NCBI RefSeq assembly: GCF_000719865.1
Contig: NZ_JOID01000015.1
Coordinates: 1-64,000, forward strand
Direction of reading: 5' to 3'
Source of the DNA: Streptomyces albus subsp. albus
GTDB taxonomy: Bacteria; Actinomycetota; Actinomycetes; Streptomycetales; Streptomycetaceae
Length of the DNA: 64,000 nt
Shown: positions 53,636 through 61,138 of the stretch, piece after piece
Layout: every line of letters begins with the position of its first letter
Numbering within the stretch: the stretch's first letter is position 1
Notes under the pieces: generated by a model
What the model was told of the DNA's origin: nothing
The model's database searches: none
Seen by the model: the letters and a program-made list of their open reading frames with translations, nothing else
Program-made: the position numbers and the translations under genes

Positions 53636-53890
53636 ATGTCGAAGAAGACCTTGGCGAAGGCCGCGGCCGACACCAGGATCCGCGTGCACGGCCGATGGAA
53701 CACCGCGACCGAATCCCTGGCCGCCCGGGCAGCGAGGACGGGCAGCGCGGACCGGGGGCAGACGGCGCTCGAATACCTGGGCATCATCCTGGTCGTCGTA
53801 CTGATCATCGGAGCGATCGCGGGCTCGGGCATCGGCCAGGCGATCCTGAGTCGGATCATGGAAGCCATTTCGAGCATCAACTCCGGCTGA
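53636..53890 (+). CDS. flp: Flp-type major prepilin
   Basis: The 84-residue product has a basic leader of about 40 residues and the Flp processing motif RGQTALEYLGIILVVVLIIGAIAGSGIG. Cleavage after Gly leaves Glu at +5 and Tyr at +6, as in Flp pilins, followed by a hydrophobic helix and a short tail. It should be processed by the A24 peptidase of this locus and polymerised into the pilus. The ATG at 53636 follows GGGAGG. The 215 bp upstream separate it from the regulator and may contain its own promoter. Confidence 0.9.
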   Translation: MSKKTLAKAAADTRIRVHGRWNTATESLAARAARTGSADRGQTALEYLGIILVVVLIIGAIAGSGIGQAILSRIMEAISSINSG

Positions 53891-54483
53891 TACGCCGCCC
53901 GCTCGGTGACGCAGGGCAGGCCTTCCCCATCTACATCACGGTGGTGGCGGGCCTGCTCTTTCTCGCTTTCGCCTATTTCGCGGTCGGTCAAGCCGCTGCC
54001 ACACGCAATGGCGCCCAGACGGCGGCGGATGCTGCCGCGCTGGCCGCTGCCCAGGACGTCCGGGACCAGATGTACGACGGCTTTCTGGAAGCCGTTGAGG
54101 CGGAAGAGGCATGGGAGGACTGGCTCGGTGGCGGCGGCCTCACGGACGTGGACGAGGGCGCGGCCTGTGCCCAAGCGGCCGACTTCGCGGCCAGGAACAA
54201 CTCCACAGCGGATCCGTGCGAGTGCTCCGAGAGCGAGTGCACAGTGGCGGTCCGCACCGACTACACCATCGGAAAGTCCATCGTGCCCGGTACGGAGAGC
54301 ACGCACGGCGAGGCGGACGCGACAGCAGTCGTCGAGCCCCGCTGCCGCGTCGAAACCGGCGACACGGACTCCATCGAGTTCTCCTGCGACGGCGAGGACT
54401 GGATCATTGATCCGGGCGAACTGGACGATCCGGATGTACTGCCGGAAGCGGCGGATTTGTTCTCCGTCTACCTGTCCGAGTGA
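53887..54483 (+). CDS. TadG-like pilus protein with apparent CTG start
   Basis: The frame encodes RRPLGDAGQAFPIYITVVAGLLFLAFAYFAVGQAA, a TadG-type N-terminal helix without the +5 glutamate. An external acidic domain with six cysteines follows (CAQAADF, PCECSESEC, RCRVET, FSCDGED). No in-frame ATG, GTG or TTG exists near the expected N-terminus. The best candidate is CTG at 53887, which overlaps the Flp stop codon as CTGA, so translation may be coupled to flp. From CTG the protein has 198 residues. Upstream extension in this frame runs antisense-like through flp and is not credible. The gene is probably expressed with flp. Confidence 0.75.
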   Translation: MIRRPLGDAGQAFPIYITVVAGLLFLAFAYFAVGQAAATRNGAQTAADAAALAAAQDVRDQMYDGFLEAVEAEEAWEDWLGGGGLTDVDEGAACAQAADFAARNNSTADPCECSESECTVAVRTDYTIGKSIVPGTESTHGEADATAVVEPRCRVETGDTDSIEFSCDGEDWIIDPGELDDPDVLPEAADLFSVYLSE

Positions 54484-54515
54484 TCAAGGACCACACCAGC
54501 AAAGGAACGCACTTC

Positions 54516-55121
54516 ATGAGTATTCGGCACACAGCGAAGGCCCGAAGGAGAGCTGCCGCAGTAGCACTCGCGGCGGGCTTCGTCCTCGCCGTGGCCGGTT
54601 GCGGTGAAGGAGGTGGGGAGAAGTCGGGCAAGGAGTCCTCATCCGGCGAGATCCCGGACGGAAACTCTGATGGGGGAGGCAAGGGGGAAGAGGAGAACAG
54701 TTCGCCGCCCTCCGAACCGTCGAAAACTATCGCTGAACTCAAGGGCGAGAAGGGGCTTGTGCTCGCTGTGCACGAGGTCAAGCGGGACTCCGGAGGGTTC
54801 CTGACTCTCAACGGCACGGTGCGTAACGAAGGCGACAAGCCCTATTTCGATACGACCAAGTGGCAGGGAAACGAGAAGGAGATCGTCAATAACGGCTACT
54901 CGCTGGGTGGTGCAGCTCTGGTGGACCAGAAAGGGAAGAAGCGTTACTACACGCTTCGGGACACCGAAGGCAGGTGCCTCTGTACGACTGGCATCACCAA
55001 GGTGGAACCGGGCAAGGAAATCCCTGTCTTCGTGCAGTTCCCCGCCCCGCCCGAAGGCACCACCGAGGTGGAGTTCTCCCTGCCCACGTTCGACTCCGCC
55101 ACCGTAGAGATCACCGAGTGA
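54516..55121 (+). CDS. Lipoprotein in the Tad locus
   Basis: The 201-residue product has a lipoprotein signal (RRRAAAVALAAGFVLAVAGCGEGG; lipobox VAGC), a Ser/Gly/Glu-rich flexible stretch (about 32-70) and a compact beta-sandwich-like domain. That domain has ALVLAVHEVKRDSGG-type strands, two cysteines in GRCLCTTG and a terminal VEFSLPTFDSATVEI. It resembles DUF4352-like or Ig-like extracellular lipoproteins. ATG 54516 follows AAAGGA. It lies 32 bp after the TadG-like gene and 7 bp before the OmpA-like gene, so these are probably co-transcribed and may work together at the cell surface. Confidence 0.83.
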   Translation: MSIRHTAKARRRAAAVALAAGFVLAVAGCGEGGGEKSGKESSSGEIPDGNSDGGGKGEEENSSPPSEPSKTIAELKGEKGLVLAVHEVKRDSGGFLTLNGTVRNEGDKPYFDTTKWQGNEKEIVNNGYSLGGAALVDQKGKKRYYTLRDTEGRCLCTTGITKVEPGKEIPVFVQFPAPPEGTTEVEFSLPTFDSATVEITE

Positions 55122-55128
55122 GTCCCTC

Positions 55129-55812
55129 ATGACCTCGACTCGTCCTCACCCCAAGGCCCGGCCCGTGCCCCTGCCCCGCACCCTGATGGCCCCCACGGCC
55201 GTCGCCATGGTCTTCGCCCTCTCCGCGCTCGGTGTGCACACCGCCGACGCCGCCCGTGCCGAGGAGGGGCCCGGATCGCCCGGTGGGCCCGGAGCGGCGA
55301 TCACGCCCTCACCGCCCGTCGAGGTCGACGCCGACGACCCGGACCTCAAGATGGTCGCCGGGGCCCAACTCGCGGACGCCAAGGTGCTCGACATCAAATC
55401 CGTGGTGGAGGACCTGGGCGGTGACGAGCGCCGCGAGGACACCAACGCCGACGTCACCTTCGCCCTCCAGGCCGAAGTGCTCTTCGGCAGGGACAGCGCC
55501 AAACTCGACGGCAAAGCGAACGCGCGCATCGCCGCCATCGCCGAGGAGATCAAGAAACAGGACGCCAAGCGCGTCCAGGTTTTCGGCTTCACGGACAATC
55601 TCGGTTCCTCGGCGCACGGCGACGTCCTGTCCAAGAAGCGTGCCAACGCCGTGCACAAACAGCTCGCCAAGGATCTCGATTCCGGCGTCGCCTTCGATAT
55701 CCGCGGCTACGGCGAGCAGTTCCCCATCGCGGACAACTCCACCGAAGAGGGCCGCAAGAAGAACCGCCGCGTCGAGGTTTCCTTCCCCCGGACCGACAGC
55801 AGCGCCAACTGA
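55129..55812 (+). CDS. Secreted OmpA/MotB-like peptidoglycan-binding protein
   Basis: The 227-residue product has a signal peptide (MAPTAVAMVFALSALGVHTADAA). Its C-terminal OmpA domain (about 108-222) has the peptidoglycan-binding pattern VLFGRDSAKLDGKANARI, VFGFTDNLGSSAHGDVLSKKRANAV and GYGEQFPIADNSTEEGRKKNRRVEV. In a monoderm this would bind the cell wall from outside. It directly follows the lipoprotein gene. Anchoring the pilus base in peptidoglycan is a plausible role, but that is inference. Confidence 0.9.
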   Translation: MTSTRPHPKARPVPLPRTLMAPTAVAMVFALSALGVHTADAARAEEGPGSPGGPGAAITPSPPVEVDADDPDLKMVAGAQLADAKVLDIKSVVEDLGGDERREDTNADVTFALQAEVLFGRDSAKLDGKANARIAAIAEEIKKQDAKRVQVFGFTDNLGSSAHGDVLSKKRANAVHKQLAKDLDSGVAFDIRGYGEQFPIADNSTEEGRKKNRRVEVSFPRTDSSAN

Positions 55813-55905
55813 CCCTCCCGGCCCCTGCTCGCCACAGAGCCGGTGCCGGCCGGCCGTTCCGGCCATCCGGCATCCGCCCGGCGGTATGCGACAACCGCCG
55901 CCCCG

Positions 55906-56433
55906 TCAGCCGATGCGTACCCGTGCGCCCCTGACCAGACCCCAGTTCCGCATCGCACCGGCTTCCGCCTCCAGGAGGTGGCGTGCGCGGAAGCGGGGCC
56001 GGCCCAGCCGCCCGGGGTGCATGGTGCGTACGGCGAGTACCCGGAAGTCCCGGCTCAGATAGGCGACATCGATCGGGAAGCGCATCCGGAAGGTGTGCAC
56101 GCTGTTCGCCGGGGTCAGCAGCATCGCCCCCTCGATGCCGTCCCGGCCGAGGAGGCCCCGGGTGCGGGCGCGCAGGGAAGCGGCGATCTCCAGGGGGACG
56201 GCCCGGCCGGCCACCCGCGGTCCGGAGTCGCCCGGACCGGCAGAGCCGTCGCCGGCGGAACCACCCCCGCTGCCGGCATCAGTGGCGTCAGCGGCCGCCA
56301 GAGTGTCGACGGTCTCGGCGGCGTCGGCGGTGTCGGCGGTGTCCGTGATGTCCGTGGTGGCCGTGATGACGGTCAAGGTGGTGGTGCCGTCGCGCAGGCG
56401 GCCCGTGCCGCCCGTGTTGCCAGTGTCGTCCAT
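55906..56433 (-). CDS. DUF192 protein with repetitive N-terminus
   Basis: The 175-residue product ends in a DUF192 domain (about 80-175): RARTRGLLGRDGIEGAMLLTPANSVHTFRMRFPIDVAYLSRDFRVLAVRTMHPGRLG, then a final AEAGAMRNWGLVRGARVRI. The first 75 residues are low complexity, Thr/Asp/Ala-rich, encoded by imperfect repeats of GTCGGCGGT-like units (about 56300-56400). DUF192 domain function is not established, although it is often found near secretion genes. The ATG at 56433 follows GGGGAGA. It sits on the opposite strand inside the Tad locus, before the prepilin peptidase. Confidence 0.85.
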   Translation of the reverse strand: MDDTGNTGGTGRLRDGTTTLTVITATTDITDTADTADAAETVDTLAAADATDAGSGGGSAGDGSAGPGDSGPRVAGRAVPLEIAASLRARTRGLLGRDGIEGAMLLTPANSVHTFRMRFPIDVAYLSRDFRVLAVRTMHPGRLGRPRFRARHLLEAEAGAMRNWGLVRGARVRIG

Positions 56434-56692
56434 TCCGCTGTCTCCCCGCCGGTCCGTCCCCCGCGTCGTACGGAGGTGCGGTGAATGCGGCGGGCCGCTG
56501 TCCGCTCGCCCTCTCCCCGCCCACTGGCCCTCCTGCGGGCCCGAGCTCAACCGTCGTGCACATCACGCAGGTTGGCCGGACGTGCCGCCGCCCCAGCGTT
56601 CTACCAGAGGGCGGCCCGGCCGGTCCCCGGTTCGTCCCCTTGTGGGCCCACGGGCCCGTGACCCCTCGCATCGCGATCCGTACAGTCGGTGC

Positions 56693-57700
56693 GTGCCCCT
56701 GTCGCTGACCGTTCTCGCCGCCCTGTACGGCGCCGCCGCCGGACTGCTGATTCCCCGCGCGGCCTACCGGCTGGCGGTCGAGCCCGGGGAGCCGTGGCGG
56801 GCCGGCTGCCCCGGCGGGCATCCGCTCACCGGTCCGGCGCGGGGCTGGGCGGGGCTCAGCCGCTGCGCGCTCTGCGCGTCCGGTGTCCGCGTCGGTACGG
56901 CGTCGCCCACCGAGCCGGCCTCGACCACTGAGTCCGTGCCGCCCAGTGATGCGCCGTCGCACGCCGAGCCGGTGCTGCCCGCTGCGCCGATGCGGCCCAC
57001 TGCGCCACCGCCCGCCGAGCCGCCACCGCCCGCCGAGCCGCCACCGCTCTCCGAAGGGGCGCCGCGGCCCGTGCCCCCGAGCGCCGGTCTCCGCGCCGGT
57101 ACGCCCCCCGGCCCCGGTGGCCCGGGCGCGTCCCCGGCCGGGCCCGGCCCCTGGTTCGGGCCCCGTTCCACCGGTGCCGTCCTGCTCTGCGCGCTCGCGT
57201 GCGGCGGGCTCGCCGCGACCACCGGGGCGCGGCCCGAACTGGCCGTGTGGCTGCTGCTGGTGCCGTTCGCGCTCGTCCTCGGCTATGTCGACGTGGCCGT
57301 ACGCCGGCTGCCGGACGTGCTGACGCTCACCCTGCCCGCCGCGACCACCGCCCTGCTCGGCGTGGCCGCGCTGCTGCCCGGGCCCGGCGGCTCCTGGGGC
57401 GGTGCGCTGCTGGGGGGCGCGGCGCTCGGTGCCGCGTATCTGGTGCTGTACCGGATCCACCCGGCCGGCATGGGCTTCGGCGACGTCAAGCTGGCGCTGA
57501 CCGTGGGGGTCGCTCTCGGGTGGTACGGCTGGGGTGTGCTGTTCACCGGGGCGTTCGCCGGATTCCTGTTCGGGGCGGTCTACGGAGTGGGCCTGGTGGT
57601 GCTGCGACGCGCCGGGCGCAAGACAGCTCTTCCCTTCGGCCCGTTTATGATGCTCGGCACATTTCTGGGGCTGCTGCTGGGCGGCCTGGCCCCGTCCTGA
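56693..57700 (+). CDS. A24 prepilin peptidase (TadV/CpaA-like)
   Basis: An aspartyl membrane protease that cleaves prepilin leaders; 335 residues. The catalytic aspartates are in LGYVDVAVRRLPD and the GxGD-type motif GMGFGDVKLALT. A cysteine/histidine cluster near the N-terminus (CPGGHPL, RCALCASG) recalls the zinc site of full-length type IV prepilin peptidases. It is followed by a roughly 95-residue Pro/Ala-rich insertion (about 65-160) before the main membrane domain of six helices. GTG 56693 lies 6 bases after TACAGT, suggesting a leaderless message with its own promoter. It should process Flp and the TadE-type proteins upstream. Confidence 0.9.
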   Translation: MPLSLTVLAALYGAAAGLLIPRAAYRLAVEPGEPWRAGCPGGHPLTGPARGWAGLSRCALCASGVRVGTASPTEPASTTESVPPSDAPSHAEPVLPAAPMRPTAPPPAEPPPPAEPPPLSEGAPRPVPPSAGLRAGTPPGPGGPGASPAGPGPWFGPRSTGAVLLCALACGGLAATTGARPELAVWLLLVPFALVLGYVDVAVRRLPDVLTLTLPAATTALLGVAALLPGPGGSWGGALLGGAALGAAYLVLYRIHPAGMGFGDVKLALTVGVALGWYGWGVLFTGAFAGFLFGAVYGVGLVVLRRAGRKTALPFGPFMMLGTFLGLLLGGLAPS

Positions 57701-57833
57701 CCGGCCTGAACACCGATTTCACGGGGGTTCGCGGCTCTTGGCCGGGTAACGGCGCGACTGTCCTCCGATGCGCCGCGCGCCCCTTCGGTGCGCGGATCAC
57801 CCCGTTCCACGGGCTATGGTGGAAACCCCCCCT

Positions 57834-57867
57834 CGGGCCGGTCCGTATCCCCCCACGGACCGGCCCG
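57834..57867 (+). terminator. Terminator after the prepilin peptidase gene
   Basis: Perfect 13-base arms (57834-57846 and 57855-57867) with an 8-base loop are followed by a T-rich CTTCTCGTTTT. It closes the Tad locus and precedes the next gene by about 100 bp. Confidence 0.8.
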
Positions 57868-57965
57868 CTTCTCGTTTTCCCGCACGGCGCCCGCCACCGG
57901 TTCGTAGACTCTTCCCCGTCGGCGACCGGGGGTGCGGCAAGCGCCGTGGACAAGACGGGGGAAGC

Positions 57966-58949
57966 GTGTCGAACGGGCAATGGGGGCCGCCGCCCGCGCC
58001 CGGGCAGGGCAATCCATACGCCCCGGGGCAGGGCAATCCGTACGGGCCGGGGCAGGGGCATCCCTGGCCGACTCCGCCCGCCGGTGGCCCGATGCCGGGG
58101 GCGGGCCCGTACGCTCCGCCGCCGGGCCGTCCGTACGCCCCCGGTCACCCCGGCACCGGCTTCGGCCCCGGTCTGCCGGTGCCCCCGCCGCCCGCACCGC
58201 TCCCGCCGCCCAGGGTCCGCTTCCGGCCGCTGGGGGCGCTGCGCACGGGGCGTGCCACGGCGGACGCGCTGTTCAACCGGCCGGGCCCCGGCCGCGTCGA
58301 GGACCCGGCCGTGCGCCGGGCCCAGCTGTGGCGCGCCGTGACGGGCGCCCTCTCGACGATCGCCCTGGTCCATGCCTACGGGACCGACGGCGGCTGGAGC
58401 GATGTCGTCGACGACGGGGTGTTCCGGCTCGTGATGGCGCCCGTACTGCTCGTGCTGCTCGGGCCGGTGGTGGTCACCCTGTTCATCCGGCAGGCCCCGC
58501 CGCGGTACCGGCCGACGCTGCGGTCCCGGCTGTGGCTGCCGGTGAAGACCGTCGGGTGGTTCTTCGGCTCGTACCTGGTCTGTGTCCCCACTCTCGCCGG
58601 CCTCTTCTGGCTGATGGAGCGGGCGCCGTCGCCCTGGAACCTCCTCGTCGGCCTGGCGGGGCTCGCGGCGCTCTTCTGGATGCTGCCGTTCCTGCTCTTC
58701 TCGCTGCTCAACACGGCCCGCTACGCCTTCAACGCCGCGACCGTGCATGCCTACCTGCCGGCGGTCCTGACGGTGTCCCTGGTGTGGGCGTTCGCGGGTG
58801 TCGGCTTCCTCGCCGACGGCATGCCGCACAACGGGCCGCCCGAGGCCCAGCTCGCCGCGCTGCTGGGCGGTCCGCTCACCGTGAGCCTCATCGCGGTGTG
58901 GGAGCTGCACCGGCTGCGCACCCGCTTCGGGGTGCGTCTGCGCACCTGA
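57966..58949 (+). CDS. Proline-rich multi-pass membrane protein
   Basis: The 327-residue protein has an N-terminal 80-residue Pro/Gly-rich cytoplasmic region with short repeats (APGQGNPY, GPGQGHPW). About five transmembrane helices follow, from LVMAPVLLVLLGPVVVTLF to VLTVSLVWAFAGVGFLADG, and a basic C-terminus. No catalytic motif is evident and the family is not recognised. Such proline-rich N-termini are common in actinobacterial polar or division-associated membrane proteins, but that does not define function. GTG 57966 follows GGGGGA. Confidence 0.75.
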   Translation: MSNGQWGPPPAPGQGNPYAPGQGNPYGPGQGHPWPTPPAGGPMPGAGPYAPPPGRPYAPGHPGTGFGPGLPVPPPPAPLPPPRVRFRPLGALRTGRATADALFNRPGPGRVEDPAVRRAQLWRAVTGALSTIALVHAYGTDGGWSDVVDDGVFRLVMAPVLLVLLGPVVVTLFIRQAPPRYRPTLRSRLWLPVKTVGWFFGSYLVCVPTLAGLFWLMERAPSPWNLLVGLAGLAALFWMLPFLLFSLLNTARYAFNAATVHAYLPAVLTVSLVWAFAGVGFLADGMPHNGPPEAQLAALLGGPLTVSLIAVWELHRLRTRFGVRLRT

Positions 58950-59068
58950 GACCGCGGCGGGGCCGGCCCCCGCGGCCGGAGGCGGTACCGGGCGGCGGAG
59001 CGGCGGCAGGACGGCGCGGAGCCTGTGCGGGGAGCTCCGGCACGAAGCCCCGTACGCGGCCGGAGCGG

Positions 59069-60115
59069 TCAGCTCCGGAGCGCCCAGATGTTGACCCCCG
59101 GCGTGGTCACCGCGAAGGTGTCGATCTCCGCCAGCTCCTCCCCGGTCAGCCGCGGCCCGCGCAGCGCCGCCACATTGGCCTCCAGCTGCCGCACGCTCGA
59201 CGCCCCGGTCAGCGCGGACGTCATCCGCTCGTCCCGCAGCACCCAGGCCAGGGCGAGCTGGGCCAGCGACTGCCCGCGCCGCCGCGCGATGGCGTCGAGC
59301 CCGCGCAGCCGCCGCAGGACGTCGTCCGTGAGCAGGCCCGGGTCGAGGGACGTGCCCCGGGCGGCGCGCGAACCCTCGGGGATGCCGTTCAGGTACTTGT
59401 CGGTGAGCAGGCCCTGCGCGAGCGGCGCGAAGGAGATGCAGCCCATGCCCTCCGCCTCCAGGGTGTCCAGCAGTGCGTCGTCCTCGATCCAGCGGTTGAT
59501 CATGGAGTAGGACGGCTGGTGGATCAGCGCCGGGACGCCCATGGAGCGCAGGATCCGGGCGGCCTCCCGCGTCTGCTCCGCGGTGTACGAGGAGATGCCG
59601 GCGTACAGCGCCTTGCCCTGCCGCACGGCGGTGGCGAGGGCGCCCATCGTCTCCTCCAGCGGGGTGGCGGCGTCGAAGCGGTGCGAGTAGAAGATGTCGA
59701 CGTAGTCGACGCCCATCCGGCGCAGCGAGGCGTCCAGCGAGGAGAGCAGGTACTTCCGCGAGCCCCACTCTCCGTACGGGCCGGGGTGCATGCGGTAGCC
59801 GGCCTTGGTGGAGAGCACCAGTTCGTCGCGGTACGGGCGGAAGTCGCGGGCGAGAATCCTGCCGAAGTTGACTTCGGCCGAGCCGGGCGGCGGACCGTAG
59901 TTGTTGGCCAGGTCGAAGTGGGTGATGCCCAGGTCGAAGGCGCGGCGCAGGATCGCCCGCTGGGAGTCGAGGCTCCGGTCGTCGCCGAAGTTGTGCCACA
60001 GGCCCAGGGAGATCTCGGGGAGCTTGAGACCGCTGCGGCCGGTGCGGCGGTACGTCATGGAGTCGTAGCGGTCGGTGGCGGCGCGGTGGGGGGAACCGGG
60101 GAGGGATGGCGTCAC
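59069..60115 (-). CDS. Aldo/keto reductase (glyceraldehyde-3-phosphate reductase-like)
   Basis: The 348-residue NADPH-dependent TIM-barrel reductase shows THFDLANNYGPPPGSAE with the catalytic Asp/Tyr pair, STKAGYRMHPGPYGEWGSRKYLLSSLDASLRRMGVDYVDIFYSHRFD with the Lys and His, and a C-terminal cofactor segment ALTGASSVRQLEANV. The GPYGEWGSRKYLL segment is characteristic of the YghZ/GPR subgroup, which reduces L-glyceraldehyde 3-phosphate and methylglyoxal. GTG 60115 follows GGAGGAGG, preferred over ATG 60148. It is divergent from the prenyltransferase gene by 110 bp. Confidence 0.93.
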   Translation of the reverse strand: MTPSLPGSPHRAATDRYDSMTYRRTGRSGLKLPEISLGLWHNFGDDRSLDSQRAILRRAFDLGITHFDLANNYGPPPGSAEVNFGRILARDFRPYRDELVLSTKAGYRMHPGPYGEWGSRKYLLSSLDASLRRMGVDYVDIFYSHRFDAATPLEETMGALATAVRQGKALYAGISSYTAEQTREAARILRSMGVPALIHQPSYSMINRWIEDDALLDTLEAEGMGCISFAPLAQGLLTDKYLNGIPEGSRAARGTSLDPGLLTDDVLRRLRGLDAIARRRGQSLAQLALAWVLRDERMTSALTGASSVRQLEANVAALRGPRLTGEELAEIDTFAVTTPGVNIWALRS

Positions 60116-60225
60116 GTCCTCCTCCCTATCACGGCCGTCGCGGGACACGGTTGGCCCGCTCGGCGGTGAGCACAGTAATGTGCTGGCTTCGGTGCTGACA
60201 CTGCTCGGAGAGGCTGAAGAAGGCG

Positions 60226-61044
60226 ATGCTGCGTAATGCCGGGGGGCAGAGCGAAACCGAGCGGCGGCGCCGCGGACCCTACGCGGCAGTGCGTGAACTG
60301 GTGTACGGGCTCTACGCGCGCCGTGTCGAACGGCGGCTCGACACCACCCAGAGCCCCAAGCACATCGGCGTGATCCTCGACGGCAATCGCCGCTGGGCCC
60401 GCGCCTCGGGTGGCACCGCCGAGCAGGGCCACCGTGCCGGCGCCGGGAAGATCCGGGAACTGCTGGGCTGGTGCACCGAGACGGATGTCGAGGTGGTCAC
60501 GCTCTGGCTGCTGTCCACGGACAACTTCGACCGTCCGGAGAAGGAGCTCGTCCCGCTGCTCGGCATCATCGAGGACGCGGTGCGCGACCTCGCCGCCGAC
60601 GGCCGCTGGCGGGTGCACCACGTGGGCACGATGGACCTGCTGCCGGACCGGACGCAGACGGTGATCAAGGAGGCCGAGGAGGCCACCGCCCACATCGAGG
60701 GCATACTCGTCAACGTCGCCGTCGGCTACGGCGGCCGCCAGGAGATCACCGACGCCGTCCGCTCCCTGCTCACCGCGGAGGCCGAGCGCGGCACCTCGCT
60801 CCCGGAGCTGGCGGAGAAGCTCGACATCGAGCACATCTCCCAGCACCTCTACACCCGCGGCCAGCCCGACCCCGATCTGGTGATCCGCACCAGCGGCGAG
60901 CAGCGGCTCTCCGGCTTCATGCTCTGGCAGAGCGCCCACTCGGAGTACTACTTCTGCGAGGTCTTCTGGCCCGCGTTCCGCAAGGTGGACTTCCTGCGCG
61001 CGCTGCGCGACTACGCGGCACGCCACCGGCGGTACGGCGGCTGA
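60226..61044 (+). CDS. uppS: cis-Prenyltransferase (isoprenyl transferase/UppS family)
   Basis: The 272-residue enzyme condenses isopentenyl diphosphates into cis-polyprenyl diphosphate, the cell-wall lipid carrier precursor. The catalytic Asp lies in HIGVILDGNRRWAR, with conserved NVAVGYGGRQEI, PDPDLVIRTSGEQRLSGFMLWQSAHSEYYF and the C-terminal VFWPAFRKVDFLRALRDY. An N-terminal basic amphipathic helix (AAVRELVYGLYARRVERRL) is typical of the actinobacterial forms. Streptomyces usually have two such genes, so this need not be the main undecaprenyl synthase. The ATG at 60226 has GAAGAAGG close upstream. Confidence 0.93.
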   Translation: MLRNAGGQSETERRRRGPYAAVRELVYGLYARRVERRLDTTQSPKHIGVILDGNRRWARASGGTAEQGHRAGAGKIRELLGWCTETDVEVVTLWLLSTDNFDRPEKELVPLLGIIEDAVRDLAADGRWRVHHVGTMDLLPDRTQTVIKEAEEATAHIEGILVNVAVGYGGRQEITDAVRSLLTAEAERGTSLPELAEKLDIEHISQHLYTRGQPDPDLVIRTSGEQRLSGFMLWQSAHSEYYFCEVFWPAFRKVDFLRALRDYAARHRRYGG

Positions 61045-61071
61045 CCCGCCCCGCCGCCTCCCGGCCGGGCG

Positions 61072-61117
61072 GCGAAGGGGCGGCACCGGCGCCCGCGCAC
61101 CGGTGCCGCCCCTTCGC
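61072..61117. terminator. Bidirectional terminator between uppS and symporter genes
   Basis: Perfect 18-base arms (61072-61089 and 61100-61117) with a 10-base loop lie between the convergent genes, 27 bases after uppS and 21 bases beyond the symporter stop. Confidence 0.88.
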
Positions 61118-61138
61118 GCTGCCGGGGCGGGCGTCCCG

